A stretch of 64,000 nt of DNA from Macrosoma leucophasiata (GCA_036365455.1 JAWQUS010000017.1:7564001-7628000), one strand, 5' to 3'; positions 32,946 through 42,395 are shown, numbered from the stretch's first letter. The notes: generated from the sequence alone by a model not told the origin. A program made the numbers and translations.

Positions 32946-33213
32946 AGGCAAAGTATTTTATTAGGTTAAAGCGGATACACAAAATAAATGTGGTTAGAAA
33001 GAAGCGGCTTATTTTTCAGTGGCCATCTGCAATGCAGCGCAACACGATTTACATTGCAGCCAATATTTTTACTGGAACGGTTGCCGTAAAGATATTTTTT
33101 TTTAAATATATTTGTTACATAATTTTAGGCAACTATAAAACGTAATTTTTACCTAATATTCCTCCTACAATCATAAGCTTAGTCTTAATTTAAGATTATG
33201 ACTATACAACTTC

Positions 33214-33309
33214 ACTGGTGGTAGGGCTCCACAGCATACAGTGACGGAGCTCGCGGGCGTATGCACCACCGCATTACCTAATATACTTGCCGTTAAATGG
33301 TAATGGTAG
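33214..33309 (+). repeat. Repeat A, 5' half of the nested locus
   Basis: Ends in TAAATGGTAATGGTAG. The other half restarts at 38079 with AAATGGTAGTG, so about 8-10 bp are repeated on both sides of the inserted SINE plus LINE, as expected of a target-site duplication. Confidence 0.8.
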
Positions 33310-33677
33310 GCAGCGCGCATGGCCCCGCGGCTGGTGTAGATCGGACGCGATCTGCTCGGTTAAGCACTACGGGCGCGGTCGGGTAGTGTGATGGGTGACC
33401 GCTAGTGGAAAATTAAATGCGCGTTTCCGTGCTTCGGAGGGCACGTTAAGCCGTTGGTCCCGGTTGCTATCGATAGATAGCAGTCGTTAAACCTTGTCGG
33501 AGGCCTTATGGGTGGTTTGAAAACATCCGACAGCGGGTTGGCCACTAACCCACCCAACTCCACCAATCCGCATTGGAGCAGCGTGGTGGAGTAAGCTCCA
33601 GGCCTCCCCCTAAAAAGGGGAGAGACTCGTGCCCAGCAGTGGGACGTATAATGGGTTGCCATTATTATTATTATTAT
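33310..33677 (+). mobile_element. 5S-derived SINE hosting the Dong-like LINE in its tail
   Basis: Same sequence as 25153-25520. Its ATT tail (about 33660-33677) continues, on the far side of the LINE, as ATT repeats at 38058-38077. Confidence 0.75.
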
Positions 33678-33679
33678 GT

Positions 33680-36600
33680 TGTTATGCATAATTTGCCACG
33701 ACTTAATAGTATCGGGTTTACTACCACCCACGGGCCTAGGCCAAGTGAGCGTTAGGAGAAATGTCCTTAAAAGTTGTCATGTATTTAAAAATTTTCTAAC
33801 TAATCTACATGTATTTAAAATTACAGCTTTCTGTAGCTGGATATATGTGTAAGGTGGTAGATCTATTGATTTTAGTGACTGGTGTAGTTGTTTGGGTATA
33901 ACAGCTGTAGTTGATAAAACTATGGGTACTATGTCAACTTTATGCAAACGCCACATTCTAATTATTTCGTCTCTCAGATCTATATATTTAGATAGTTTTT
34001 CGGACAGTGTGCTCTGAAGATTGTGTGTATTTGGAACTGCAATATCTATAATTAGAGCTTTTTTATTAATCTTATCTATAACTGTTATATCTGGTCTATT
34101 GAAGTGAACTGTTCTATCTGTTAAAATTGCTCTATCATAGTACATCTTATATTTCGCGTTCTCTAATACTGTTTCGGGGTTATATTTGTAATATGGTATA
34201 GGGGGATTTGTTTGCGGTATGAGATTATATTTAGTAGCTAATTTTTGATGAATAATGTTGGCAACCTGGTCGTGTCTATGTTTGTAGTCAGTTTGTACTA
34301 TGGTTTTACATGCTCCCGTTATATGCTGTATGGTTTCTGAAGAACTGTTGCAACGTCTACATATATCTATCTGGTTGGGTATTTTCATGATAAATTTTCG
34401 ATAGTTACGAGTCTCAATTACTTGATCCTGTATAGCCAAGATAAACCCTTCAGTCTCAGGAAACAGTTCACCTCGTCTAAGCCATTCGTTCGACGCAACC
34501 ATGTCGACGTTGGGTTGGCATAGGTTCTGGCGATGTCTACCGTGTAAACTCTTCCGGGTCCATGTATCTATTTTATGTTTATTACTAATTTGGGATTCAT
34601 TCTTTTGGGTGTTTTTATCAGATAAATTCAGTGGTGTTAGTTTTCTATCATTAGCTATAACAGAATGGTGTATATAGGATGTATTTGATTTTTGATAAAA
34701 ATATGACCTGATGTTACTAATTTGTTTGTTATGTAGGTTTGTTATGTCTATTATCCCTCTCCCACCTTCCACTCTAGGCAGTGTGAGTCTTTGTGTACAT
34801 GATCTTGGATGATGTTTCCTGTGTTTTGTGAGTGTTGTGTTTATAGTACGCTGTAGATTCATAAGATCCGTTTTTGACCAATTGATTATACCAAACGAAT
34901 ACGTGAGGATAGGAATGGCATAGGTGTTGACAGCTTTAATAATATTTTTAGAATTCAGTTGAGTTTTAAATATTGAATTAAGTCTATGTTTAAATTTTTT
35001 TGTAAGTTCTATTTTTATGTCTTTATGTTTTATTTGTTTAGATTGATTGTAGCCTAAGTATTTGTAAACCTCATCATCATTCATTGCATCTATGTATTTT
35101 CCATCTTGTGTTTCATATGTATGCTCATAATTTTGTCCTCCTCTGATTGAATTGATTTTACATTTGTTAATTCCGAATTCCATTGAAATATCATCTGAAA
35201 ATTTTTCAGTTAAATTAGCTAATTTATTTAAATCTTCTTCAGTAGACGCATACAATTTAATATCGTCCATATACAATAAATGATTTAGTGAAGTATTTTG
35301 AGCTAAAGTGGAATCAGCATGATGTAATTTGTAACCCGTATTTGTGGAGTTCAAAATGTTTGACAGTGGATTCAGAGCAAGACAGAACCACAGTGGGCTA
35401 AGAGCATCTCCTTGAAAAATACCACGTTTGATGTTTATAGTCTCAGTTTTAACTATCCCTAAGGGGGTGTATAGAGTGAGGTGAGTGGACCATCTTAACA
35501 TAGTGTTTTCTAAGAATTCAATTATATTTGGATGAATTTTATATATGTTTAATATCTGAAGTAGCCAGGAGTGTGGTATGGAATCGTATGCTTTTTTGTA
35601 GTCGATGTACATAGAATATAAATCATTTTTCATTTCACGAACTTGTTGTAATATTACTGAATCTATAACTAACTGTTCTTTACATCCTCTGCTAGACTTT
35701 CTGCATCCTTTTTGTTGTTCTGATAGTACGTTGTTTTCCTCGACGTGTTTATAAATTAACTGTGCTAGGCATGAAGTTATTATTTTATAGATTGTCTGTA
35801 AGCATGTTATAGGTCTATATTTAGATGGGTCACACTGATCGTTTGGATCTTTTGGTATCATGTATGTTATACCTGCACTAACATAATTGGGAAGTAGGTG
35901 AGGATTTTGAATAAAATTATTAATATGATTGTATATAAAGGGATGGATGTAGGTAAATTTCTTGTACCAGTAGTTGTGAATATAATCAGTTCCTGGGGCT
36001 TTCCAACTATGTAATTTACTTAAGACTTTATAGAAAACATCTAAAGGTATATGTTCAAAGCTCATTGGTGGTAATTGAGTATCGTCTTTTTTTTCAGCTG
36101 TAATCCACTCGGCGTCAGAGTTATGTTTTTTTGGATCCTCCCAAATGTTTGCCCAGTATTCTTTTAGTTCGTCTGACTGTGGTGTTATATTTGGTGAATT
36201 TACTGTAGTATTATTTGTGGATGATTTGTTAAGATTTCTATAAAATAGTTTTTCATTGTTATTAAATTGAAGATTTTGTGTTTTACGAAGTGTACATATT
36301 TTATATCGTTTTAATCGACTGGCCTTTACTGCAAGTTTTTGTTTAAGAGTATCTAAGAAGTGAGAGAGTTGAGTGTTAGGTTCTTCGTGCAGTGTATGTA
36401 TTTTGTGTTGTTTGACTATATTTTTTATATCTCTATCTAAGCGTGTACTTCGATAGCCATTTATATAGTGCGTAATTTTTCCTATATTAGATCGTAGCTT
36501 TTCAATAGTCTTTTCTAATCTTATTTGCCATTTACTTTTAACTTTAAACACAGTCTGTTCTTTGGGGGGAATAGTAATTTTTGCTCCATTTATTTTAGAA

Positions 36601-38058
36601 GCAGTCCAAGCTGAACAATAGATTATCGTTTGTAGAGTTTCATAGTCAGTATTAGTGTTGGTATATTGTGGTAAAATTATATTATTAATGTAATTAACTA
36701 CTTGAGAGAGTTTTTTTGAAGCTTTTTGCTTTGGTATGTAATCGCGTTCGGTAGGGCCTAAATTATTATAATATTGGTAAGCTTGTTCGAAAGTTTCATC
36801 TACAGTTTTGTTTCTTTCAGTGTCTATGTTTAGTGTGCTTATTAGATGATCATTGTATACGTTTGTGTTTGAGTTTGTTTCACCAGCACTATCTCTCTCA
36901 TGCAAAATGTCTATCCCTGGGTTTTCGTTACCGTTTGATTCAGAGATCAATGGTGAGTTTGTTTGTGGTGCTCCTAAGTTAACTATATTCTGTCCTCTGA
37001 TTTCATCTATACTAAGCTCTATCTCTGCTGCCCTCTTTAACTCTAGTAATCTCTGAATCGGTACTAATTTATTATTTACTATGCTTCTCCTTTGATCAGC
37101 TATACGTTGTTCTGAAAGATATGAGAGCTCAGGGAACTGTTGTATAAAATGAGAATATAAATCTTTTCTGTAAGTAGTTTTATTTGTTTCTGCTTTTGTG
37201 ACTGTGTAGTATATTTTTATGATTGCTTCATTCAGTTCATTGGACCATTTCATACGTGTATTGGGATTCTGGCGATTTGATGGTGGTTTAGTTGAATTTT
37301 GGCTTTGGTTATGAATTTCTCTCTGAACTTCGGATCGAATTTGATTAATTGTGTCTTGAGTTAAAAGTTTATTTCTGATTATTGATCTTTTTTGGTCGCC
37401 TATTCTTTGGCGACTGACGTCCATAGTTGGGAATCTTTCCATAAATTTTGTGTGTAATGTAGCTAAGTAGTCATTCGTGTCAGTTTCCATTAGAGTAAGG
37501 TGAAAATAGTTTCGCAGGATAAATTCATTCATTTCTGTACTCCATTTCCTGCGTGGACGTGGATTGTCATTGGTGGGCACAGATGTATCGACGTCACCAG
37601 TCGTCTGTGCAACAGCCTCAGACATGTAACTACTGATTGTTGATGGTGTCGGTGAGACTCGGCAGGACGGACTTGTAGTTGGAACCGAGGAAAAAAGTGT
37701 ATCCGTAGAATTAGTCCTGGTAAGTTGTTCGGCTGTAGTACATTCTTCGATGGAGGTCCGCCTGTTCAACCTCTCATCGCCAACGGATCGCATGCTGAGG
37801 CATCCAGCGTCGGCTCCAGATGCGCCCCGGCGACCCCCGGGCAGCGGCCGCAAATTATACCTTCGACTTGACATTATACCATACAAAGGAAAGGTTGGGA
37901 TCATTAGTTTGGGGAAGGTGTGCCTGGATGTTAGGCAAGCTTCTGAGTATTTCATGATATTTTATCCTTTAAGAAGATCAAGGTGTGAAGATCTCTTTTA
38001 AGTCCATATTCCCCGTAAGCCCCCCCACCACGACAAGGTTGAATCCCTGGGGGGGTTA
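33680..38058 (-). mobile_element. Full-length Dong/R4-like LINE in a TAA microsatellite
   Basis: On the minus strand the element begins with AACCCCCCCAGGGATTCAAC after TAA/ATA repeats, has a short (~100-bp) leader and one long ORF, and then a ~100-bp 3' region ending in TAACAACATAATAATAATAA. TAA repeats at both edges and a C-terminal restriction-like endonuclease fit the Dong/R4 clade, whose Bombyx member is known for TAA-repeat insertion (from memory). No internal decay is seen, so it may be young. Confidence 0.8.
33777..37955 (-). CDS. Dong/R4-like non-LTR retrotransposon protein (RT plus restriction-like endonuclease)
   Basis: A single uninterrupted 1392-codon ORF. Order of parts: a low-complexity N-terminus; two tandem ~75-residue Myb/SANT-like repeats (about 135-210 and 234-310), each with R-KWS-E-NE, -Q-RI-DQ-RSI and NKL; a linker; a reverse transcriptase at about 640-930 with YRPITCLQ (713-720), motif A MYIDYKKAYDSI (Asp 785), RGIFQGDALSP (844-854) and YMDD (895-898); then a C-terminal zinc knuckle C1199-C1202-H1211-C1216 and an RPD (1287-1289)...IDIAVP (Asp 1304) restriction-like endonuclease signature. 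The family uses target-primed reverse transcription: the endonuclease nicks the target and the RT copies the RNA from the nick. The first Met is upstream; a Met at residue 28 (MSSRRYNLRPLPGG) is an equally plausible start. All key residues I can check are present. Expression and activity are unproven. Confidence 0.88.
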   Translation of the reverse strand: MKYSEACLTSRHTFPKLMIPTFPLYGIMSSRRYNLRPLPGGRRGASGADAGCLSMRSVGDERLNRRTSIEECTTAEQLTRTNSTDTLFSSVPTTSPSCRVSPTPSTISSYMSEAVAQTTGDVDTSVPTNDNPRPRRKWSTEMNEFILRNYFHLTLMETDTNDYLATLHTKFMERFPTMDVSRQRIGDQKRSIIRNKLLTQDTINQIRSEVQREIHNQSQNSTKPPSNRQNPNTRMKWSNELNEAIIKIYYTVTKAETNKTTYRKDLYSHFIQQFPELSYLSEQRIADQRRSIVNNKLVPIQRLLELKRAAEIELSIDEIRGQNIVNLGAPQTNSPLISESNGNENPGIDILHERDSAGETNSNTNVYNDHLISTLNIDTERNKTVDETFEQAYQYYNNLGPTERDYIPKQKASKKLSQVVNYINNIILPQYTNTNTDYETLQTIIYCSAWTASKINGAKITIPPKEQTVFKVKSKWQIRLEKTIEKLRSNIGKITHYINGYRSTRLDRDIKNIVKQHKIHTLHEEPNTQLSHFLDTLKQKLAVKASRLKRYKICTLRKTQNLQFNNNEKLFYRNLNKSSTNNTTVNSPNITPQSDELKEYWANIWEDPKKHNSDAEWITAEKKDDTQLPPMSFEHIPLDVFYKVLSKLHSWKAPGTDYIHNYWYKKFTYIHPFIYNHINNFIQNPHLLPNYVSAGITYMIPKDPNDQCDPSKYRPITCLQTIYKIITSCLAQLIYKHVEENNVLSEQQKGCRKSSRGCKEQLVIDSVILQQVREMKNDLYSMYIDYKKAYDSIPHSWLLQILNIYKIHPNIIEFLENTMLRWSTHLTLYTPLGIVKTETINIKRGIFQGDALSPLWFCLALNPLSNILNSTNTGYKLHHADSTLAQNTSLNHLLYMDDIKLYASTEEDLNKLANLTEKFSDDISMEFGINKCKINSIRGGQNYEHTYETQDGKYIDAMNDDEVYKYLGYNQSKQIKHKDIKIELTKKFKHRLNSIFKTQLNSKNIIKAVNTYAIPILTYSFGIINWSKTDLMNLQRTINTTLTKHRKHHPRSCTQRLTLPRVEGGRGIIDITNLHNKQISNIRSYFYQKSNTSYIHHSVIANDRKLTPLNLSDKNTQKNESQISNKHKIDTWTRKSLHGRHRQNLCQPNVDMVASNEWLRRGELFPETEGFILAIQDQVIETRNYRKFIMKIPNQIDICRRCNSSSETIQHITGACKTIVQTDYKHRHDQVANIIHQKLATKYNLIPQTNPPIPYYKYNPETVLENAKYKMYYDRAILTDRTVHFNRPDITVIDKINKKALIIDIAVPNTHNLQSTLSEKLSKYIDLRDEIIRMWRLHKVDIVPIVLSTTAVIPKQLHQSLKSIDLPPYTYIQLQKAVILNTCRLVRKFLNT

Positions 38059-38078
38059 TTATTATTATTATTATAAAT
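38058..38078. repeat. ATT/TAA microsatellite, 5' target side of the LINE
   Basis: TTATTATTATTATTATTATA directly borders the LINE 5' end, mirroring the ATT run at 33660-33677 on the other side. Confidence 0.8.
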
Positions 38079-38281
38079 GGTAGTGTTCAGTATTATCGTG
38101 TTCCGGTCAGGTGGTAATGTACGGCCCTGTAATTTCCGGCACAGAGGCACAACACCTTAGGCCTCAGGAGTGGTCATCTGCATTTTGACTTTGGTCTTTG
38201 TGTGGGTGTCTATAGGCTGCAGTCATCACTTAACATCAATGTGAACTGCATGCTCGTTTGCCACTTCCATTACAGAAAAAA
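38079..38281 (+). repeat. Repeat A, 3' half of the nested locus
   Basis: Continues exactly where 33214-33309 stops: AAATGGTAGTGTTCAGTATT through GGCCCTGTAATTTCCGGCAC to CCACTTCCATTACAG and eight A's. Confidence 0.8.
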
Positions 38282-38384
38282 AACTTAATAATATATGTTG
38301 TCCCGTTCCTCGTTCTACCACGATAGAGGGACATTACAATTCTCTCTCATAACACGAGAACCATGCACTAATCACAGGCACAGA
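38282..38384 (+). other. Flank that recurs inverted inside a Helitron
   Basis: CTTAATAATATATGTTGTCC through AACACGAGAACCATGCAC. Together with the last ~40 bp of repeat A it reappears in reverse complement at 39964-40110 with roughly one or two indels. Confidence 0.7.
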
Positions 38385-38597
38385 ATATGTAATAATAATA
38401 CGTATAAAATGGACAAGTGTCCATTCCAGTTGTGTTCCAGAACTTAGAGAATACCAAGTGGTATTCTCTAAGTTCTGTGCACACAGATGTATGTACGTGT
38501 AAATACACGTCAATTATTGATACTGTGTAATAGAGACCAAATTAAGCGTTTGTATGGAATATTGGCGGAGTGTGCGCTGTGTGTCACAGGGCTATAG
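38385..38597 (+). repeat. Element F with internal perfect hairpin
   Basis: Element F ends are present (AGAATATGTAATAATAATAC; ATTGGCGGAGTG), but the middle is replaced by a perfect 19-bp hairpin. The arms are 38438-38456 (CAGAACTTAGAGAATACCA) and 38459-38477, with a 2-base loop. Confidence 0.6.
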
Positions 38598-39010
38598 AAT
38601 TGCGCACAGGTCTCAAGTATTCTCATGTAACTGAATACATAATCCTCATTGTGCATTCTGTAGTATATAAATACATGGACTTATGATTAGAAAGCACGCA
38701 TTGAAGTTATAAAAGGTACACTGTGACCTTGCCGTGTGATATTCCACTGTTTGGTACAAACGAGTTTAATTATGCAAGTATATTTTCTAACCTGAAAAAG
38801 GGGACGATTGATGTTGATTTTATGTCCTTTACAATTGTTAAAGGCGTGACGTTTAAGGCCGTTTGGGTTCATGTTTAGAATGAAAACCGTAGATAATGGA
38901 TGGAAGTGAAATAAAACTTATCTCAAATTCATTACTGGTTTTATGAGAGCACAGAACACCTATTACTCCATCTCAAAGTCTTTGTTTATGATAATTATTT
39001 AATTCTTAAC
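38585..39010 (-). repeat. Dispersed inverted duplicate P1, copy 2
   Basis: Reverse complement of 8325-8785, diverged. It starts next to element F. Confidence 0.65.
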
Positions 39011-39409
39011 CACCAATGGTCTCAGAGTCCGTAACGGATTTTCAAACTCATTTATTTTATTTGTGCTTGTTGTCTAGTAGAGTGCGTCTGTGTACCTTTT
39101 TTTACACGTCGTATACCTACTACTGCGCTTGAGCTTGGCGAGTATATTAACCTACGTGTATGCCTCAGACATAAGTAAGTAAAATTATGATTAAAAATAT
39201 AACAGGCAAGGACCCCAGTGATTTGTAGCATAATGTTACAAAGGTTCAATTCGTAGATTGGGCACTACGAATCTAAAGCCTGGTCCACACGGCAGTGACC
39301 TTAATCGGCGACTCGCTGGCGATGTTAAATTCACTTGCAGACGTCATCTTTTACACCGACTTATTATTGGTACGAATGGGGCGATCGAACTGCTAATAAT
39401 ATTAAAAGT
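39011..39409. other. No recognised feature
   Basis: Non-coding. Two short frames flank 39250 on opposite strands without recognisable content. Confidence 0.5.
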
Positions 39410-39586
39410 CGCCGGCTTTTATAGCCCCGTAATAACTATCACATAGGCATAACAACTTAGGTCTTCTAAGGGGTGGCAGCCCGCCTGCATTTTGACCTCT
39501 GGTTTGTGTGTAGATGTCTAGAGGATACAGTCATCGCATAACATCTATGAAAAGTACACGTTGTTTGCTCATTACATAGAAAAAAC
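39410..39586 (+). repeat. Repeat A, old 3' half
   Basis: TATAGCCCCGTAATAACTAT through TTTGACCTCTGGTTTGTGTG to an ATTACATAGAAAAAA end. Strongly diverged. Confidence 0.5.
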
Positions 39587-39775
39587 CACTATCGACTTTG
39601 TTTCTATGCAGATGTAGTATGGTATGATGCGCGTACGCGATTTTATTTCGCCGTATTTAGTTCAGCCAACAGAGACACTCACATTTTACTAAATGTAACT
39701 GCAACAAAATTAAAATAAATAAATTGCTATCATATAAGCATAAAGTTAGACAACAAATTTTAATGTTATATGTAA

Positions 39776-41222
39776 CTAGCTGTGCCCGCGACTTTGTCCA
39801 CGTGAGAAAAAATATGATTGTTCAGTATCTACCCGGACGAAGTCGTGGGCGCTGCTAGTATAAAAATAGCCTAAGTTACTCCTTATTACATCAGCTATCT
39901 GCCAGTGAAAGTCCCGTCAAAATCGGAGACACTCAAATTCTATTTATTTGTATGTAGGTATGTAACATTCAAAATTGTGCATGGTTCTCGTGTTATGAGA
40001 GAGAATTGTAATGTCCCTCTATCGTGGTAGAACGAGGACGGGACAACATATATTATTAAGTTTTTTTTCTGTAATGGAAGTGGCAAACGAGCATGCAGTT
40101 CACATTGATGTATGGTTGTATGGAGATAAAAGTAGCCTTATCACATCAGCTATCTGCCAGTGAAAGTCCCGCCATAATCGGTCCAGCCGTTCCCATGATT
40201 AGCCCCGCCAAACAAACAGACAGACAGACAGACAAAAATTGTAAAAAATGTTGTTTTGGTATATGTACCGTGCAAACATATGCATTTAGTAAAAAGCGGT
40301 TTTTTTAATATTAAAAACAGACACTCCAATTTTATTTATTTGTATGTAGGTATGTATATGTATGTATATGTATATGTATGTATAGATGTATAGATTTATT
40401 ATGGTAAGGTAATATACAACATAAGACCTAAAAATCCTGTGAAAATTTTAAGCGTCAACTTGCTATTGGTATTTTTATCGAGCAAAAAAATATACGAAAA
40501 AAAAACACGTTTATTGTATGCCCCCTTGGACCCCCTAACATTTTCGTTTTCTTATTTTTAGTAATTCATTTTCTCTGTATAGCGGTAACAGAAATACATA
40601 ATTTGAGAAAAGGTTAGCTTTCTAGCTATCACTATTTATGAGATACAGCCTGGTGACAGACAGACGGACGGACGGACGGATGGACGGACGGACGGACAGA
40701 CAGACAGACAGACAGACAGCGGAGGATTAGTAGTCCGTGGGATCCGTTTTTACCTTTTAGGTACGAAACCCCATAAAAGATAGAACTAAGATAGACAGAA
40801 TAGCTTAAAAATATTCGATATGATTCTTTAAATTGATATAACTTTTGTATTTCTGAACAGATTCACATGAAACAAACACTAAATGTTAAGTGAAATTTAC
40901 CACAATATATTAGTGAAAACCGCAAATCGAATAAGCTGTTTCTGATATTAGCGTGCACAAACACACAGACAAACAGACATTTTTCCGGGATATAAAGTAC
41001 CCAGTGTTGTGCGCCAAAGGTTAAAGTTTAATCATACCAAGTTCCATTGAAATCGGACCGGTAGTTATTCTGTGATGCTTGAACAAACAGACAGACAGAC
41101 AAAAAAAATTCTAATCACATATTTGGGTTCGGTATCGATCTAGTAACATCCCCTGGTACTTATTTTTTCAATATTTTTAATGTACAGAATTTACACTTCT
41201 ACAGTTTTATTATAAGTATAGA
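39776..41222 (-). mobile_element. Long non-autonomous Helitron (1447 bp)
   Basis: Minus strand: TC at 41222-41221 after A, CTAG at 39779-39776 before T, and a paired-arm hairpin unit at the 3' end. Collinear with 57867-59458. The interior has CAGACAGA and GGACGGAC runs and no helicase or Rep coding, so it depends on an autonomous Helitron. It differs from its sister in carrying a ~147-bp captured segment (39964-40110) and only a remnant of the 122-bp tandem array. Confidence 0.75.
39964..40110 (-). repeat. Captured segment inside Helitron (inverted copy of 38238-38372)
   Basis: GTGCATGGTTCTCGTGTTAT through GACAACATATATTATTAAG to GAGCATGCAGTTCACATTGA. It interrupts a GTATG-rich Helitron stretch that is continuous in 57867-59458. 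Confidence 0.7.
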
Positions 41223-41285
41223 TTAGACAACATTCCCCAATGTTGTCATACATTATGTTCCTTCTCGCTGTGTAGGAGCATGTTT

Positions 41286-41566
41286 TTGTGTAATGGAAGT
41301 GGTAAACAAGCAAGCAGTTCACATTGATGTTAAGTTATGACTGCAACCTATAGACACCCACACATAGACCGAGATCAAAATGCAGATGCGTTACCACTCC
41401 TGAGGCCTAAGGTGTTATGCCTCTGTGCCGGAAATTACAGGGCCGTACATTACCACCTGACCGGAACACAATAGTGCTGAACACTACCATTTAGCGGCAA
41501 GTATATCAGGTAATGCGGTGGTGCCTACGCCCGCGAGCTCTGTCACTAGATCTCTACCACTAGTTA
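41286..41566 (-). repeat. Repeat A, near full-length minus copy
   Basis: TTGTGTAATGGAAGTGGTAA through GTGTTATGCCTCTGTGCCGG to CTCTACCACTAGT. Confidence 0.75.
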
Positions 41567-41589
41567 AATCAGCATCTTAAACTATAAAC

Positions 41590-41940
41590 AACAAACAGAC
41601 GGAAAATATGAAAGAGATCGTATAACGACGTAATAACAGGCTTTTTTCTCTGAAGCAGCTTTATTACTGTTATAAGGAGCTCAAATAACGATCCGTCATG
41701 CTGCCAAGTGCGAACTAATTGACTATTGCGGTTTGGCACCACGTTTCACTCCCAAGGCACATCAAAGTGGTCGTTCATTTTTACGTATGGGCAGTATTCC
41801 AACAGTTCTTCTGATAGCAATTACCTTCATGTATGAACGATTAAACTCGCATAAAAATATTTGCAACGTAAACGTAGCTCCACGCTTTATTCTCCAAAGG
41901 GATAGGTAGAGAGTAATTCATTAATTTGTGCATATTAGGT
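41590..41940 (-). repeat. Dispersed inverted duplicate P2, partner copy
   Basis: Reverse complement of 23095-23425/31252-31582, with an extra CCCAAGGCA insertion near 41752 and scattered substitutions. Confidence 0.7.
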
Positions 41941-42317
41941 ATAATAATAGAATTTATATTCTGAGGTGTAAGTGAAAATAGGATTAATCCATAAGAGAAG
42001 ATTTCCAGTGCCTCCGTCGAACTAATATGCTGAAAGTCAGTCATAAGCTCGCCGGTACTCCCGTATAAAAAAGAAACTCCTAACAGTAGAAAGAGTTCAA
42101 GCGTAAGTGTCTACATGTATATACGACAATGTACGTATTTGTCTTTGCCTATCTCTTGACCTAAATTAATGACTATTTTAGCGAGACTGTTCGTGACGGA
42201 CGAAAATCACAGCACAGTTGAAGAAAAACCTGATTAATTTATTTTACTCTATGCAACCGAGAGTTTCTCGAGCCGTATCAATAAGATTTGGTAAAAGTAA
42301 ACTTCCTCCGTAAGTAA
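41941..42317. other. No recognised feature
   Basis: Non-coding, nothing supported. Confidence 0.5.
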
Positions 42318-42395
42318 ACGGCCTCCCCCCAAAAAAAAAAAAGGGGAGAGACTCGTGCCTAGCAGTGGGACGTATAATGGGTTGCCATTATTATT
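42318..42395 (+). mobile_element. 5S-SINE, 3' end only
   Basis: GGCCTCCCCCC, a 12-A run, then GGGGAGAGACTCGTGCC and AGCAGTGGGACGTATAATGG with an ATTATT tail. 5'-truncated. Confidence 0.65.

Larger units (their letters stand above)
26176..34332 (+). repeat. Tandem segmental duplication, unit 2
   Basis: Direct copy of unit 1 (16862-26175) with two internal blocks missing (between 26919 and 26920; about 27250-27260). It carries copies of: 5S-SINE head 26174-26330, Helitron 26409-26708, MITE N2 26991-27190, N1 remnant 27259-27441, repeat A 27581-27817 and 28558-28832, MITE N1 27850-28164, M elements 28368-28473 and 29293-29447, inverted repeat 29783-29930, tRNA-like 30080-30152, Helitron 30945-31178, P2 31252-31582, SINE T2 31672-32102, RTE remnant 32265-32399 and SINE T1 32633-32945. 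From about 27850 on I noticed almost no differences from unit 1. Confidence 0.9.

Noticed and set aside
33777..37955. Retrovirus or LTR retrotransposon because of YMDD
   Set aside because: No LTRs, gag, protease or integrase; the C-terminal knuckle plus RPD endonuclease and TAA flanks fit a non-LTR Dong/R4 element.
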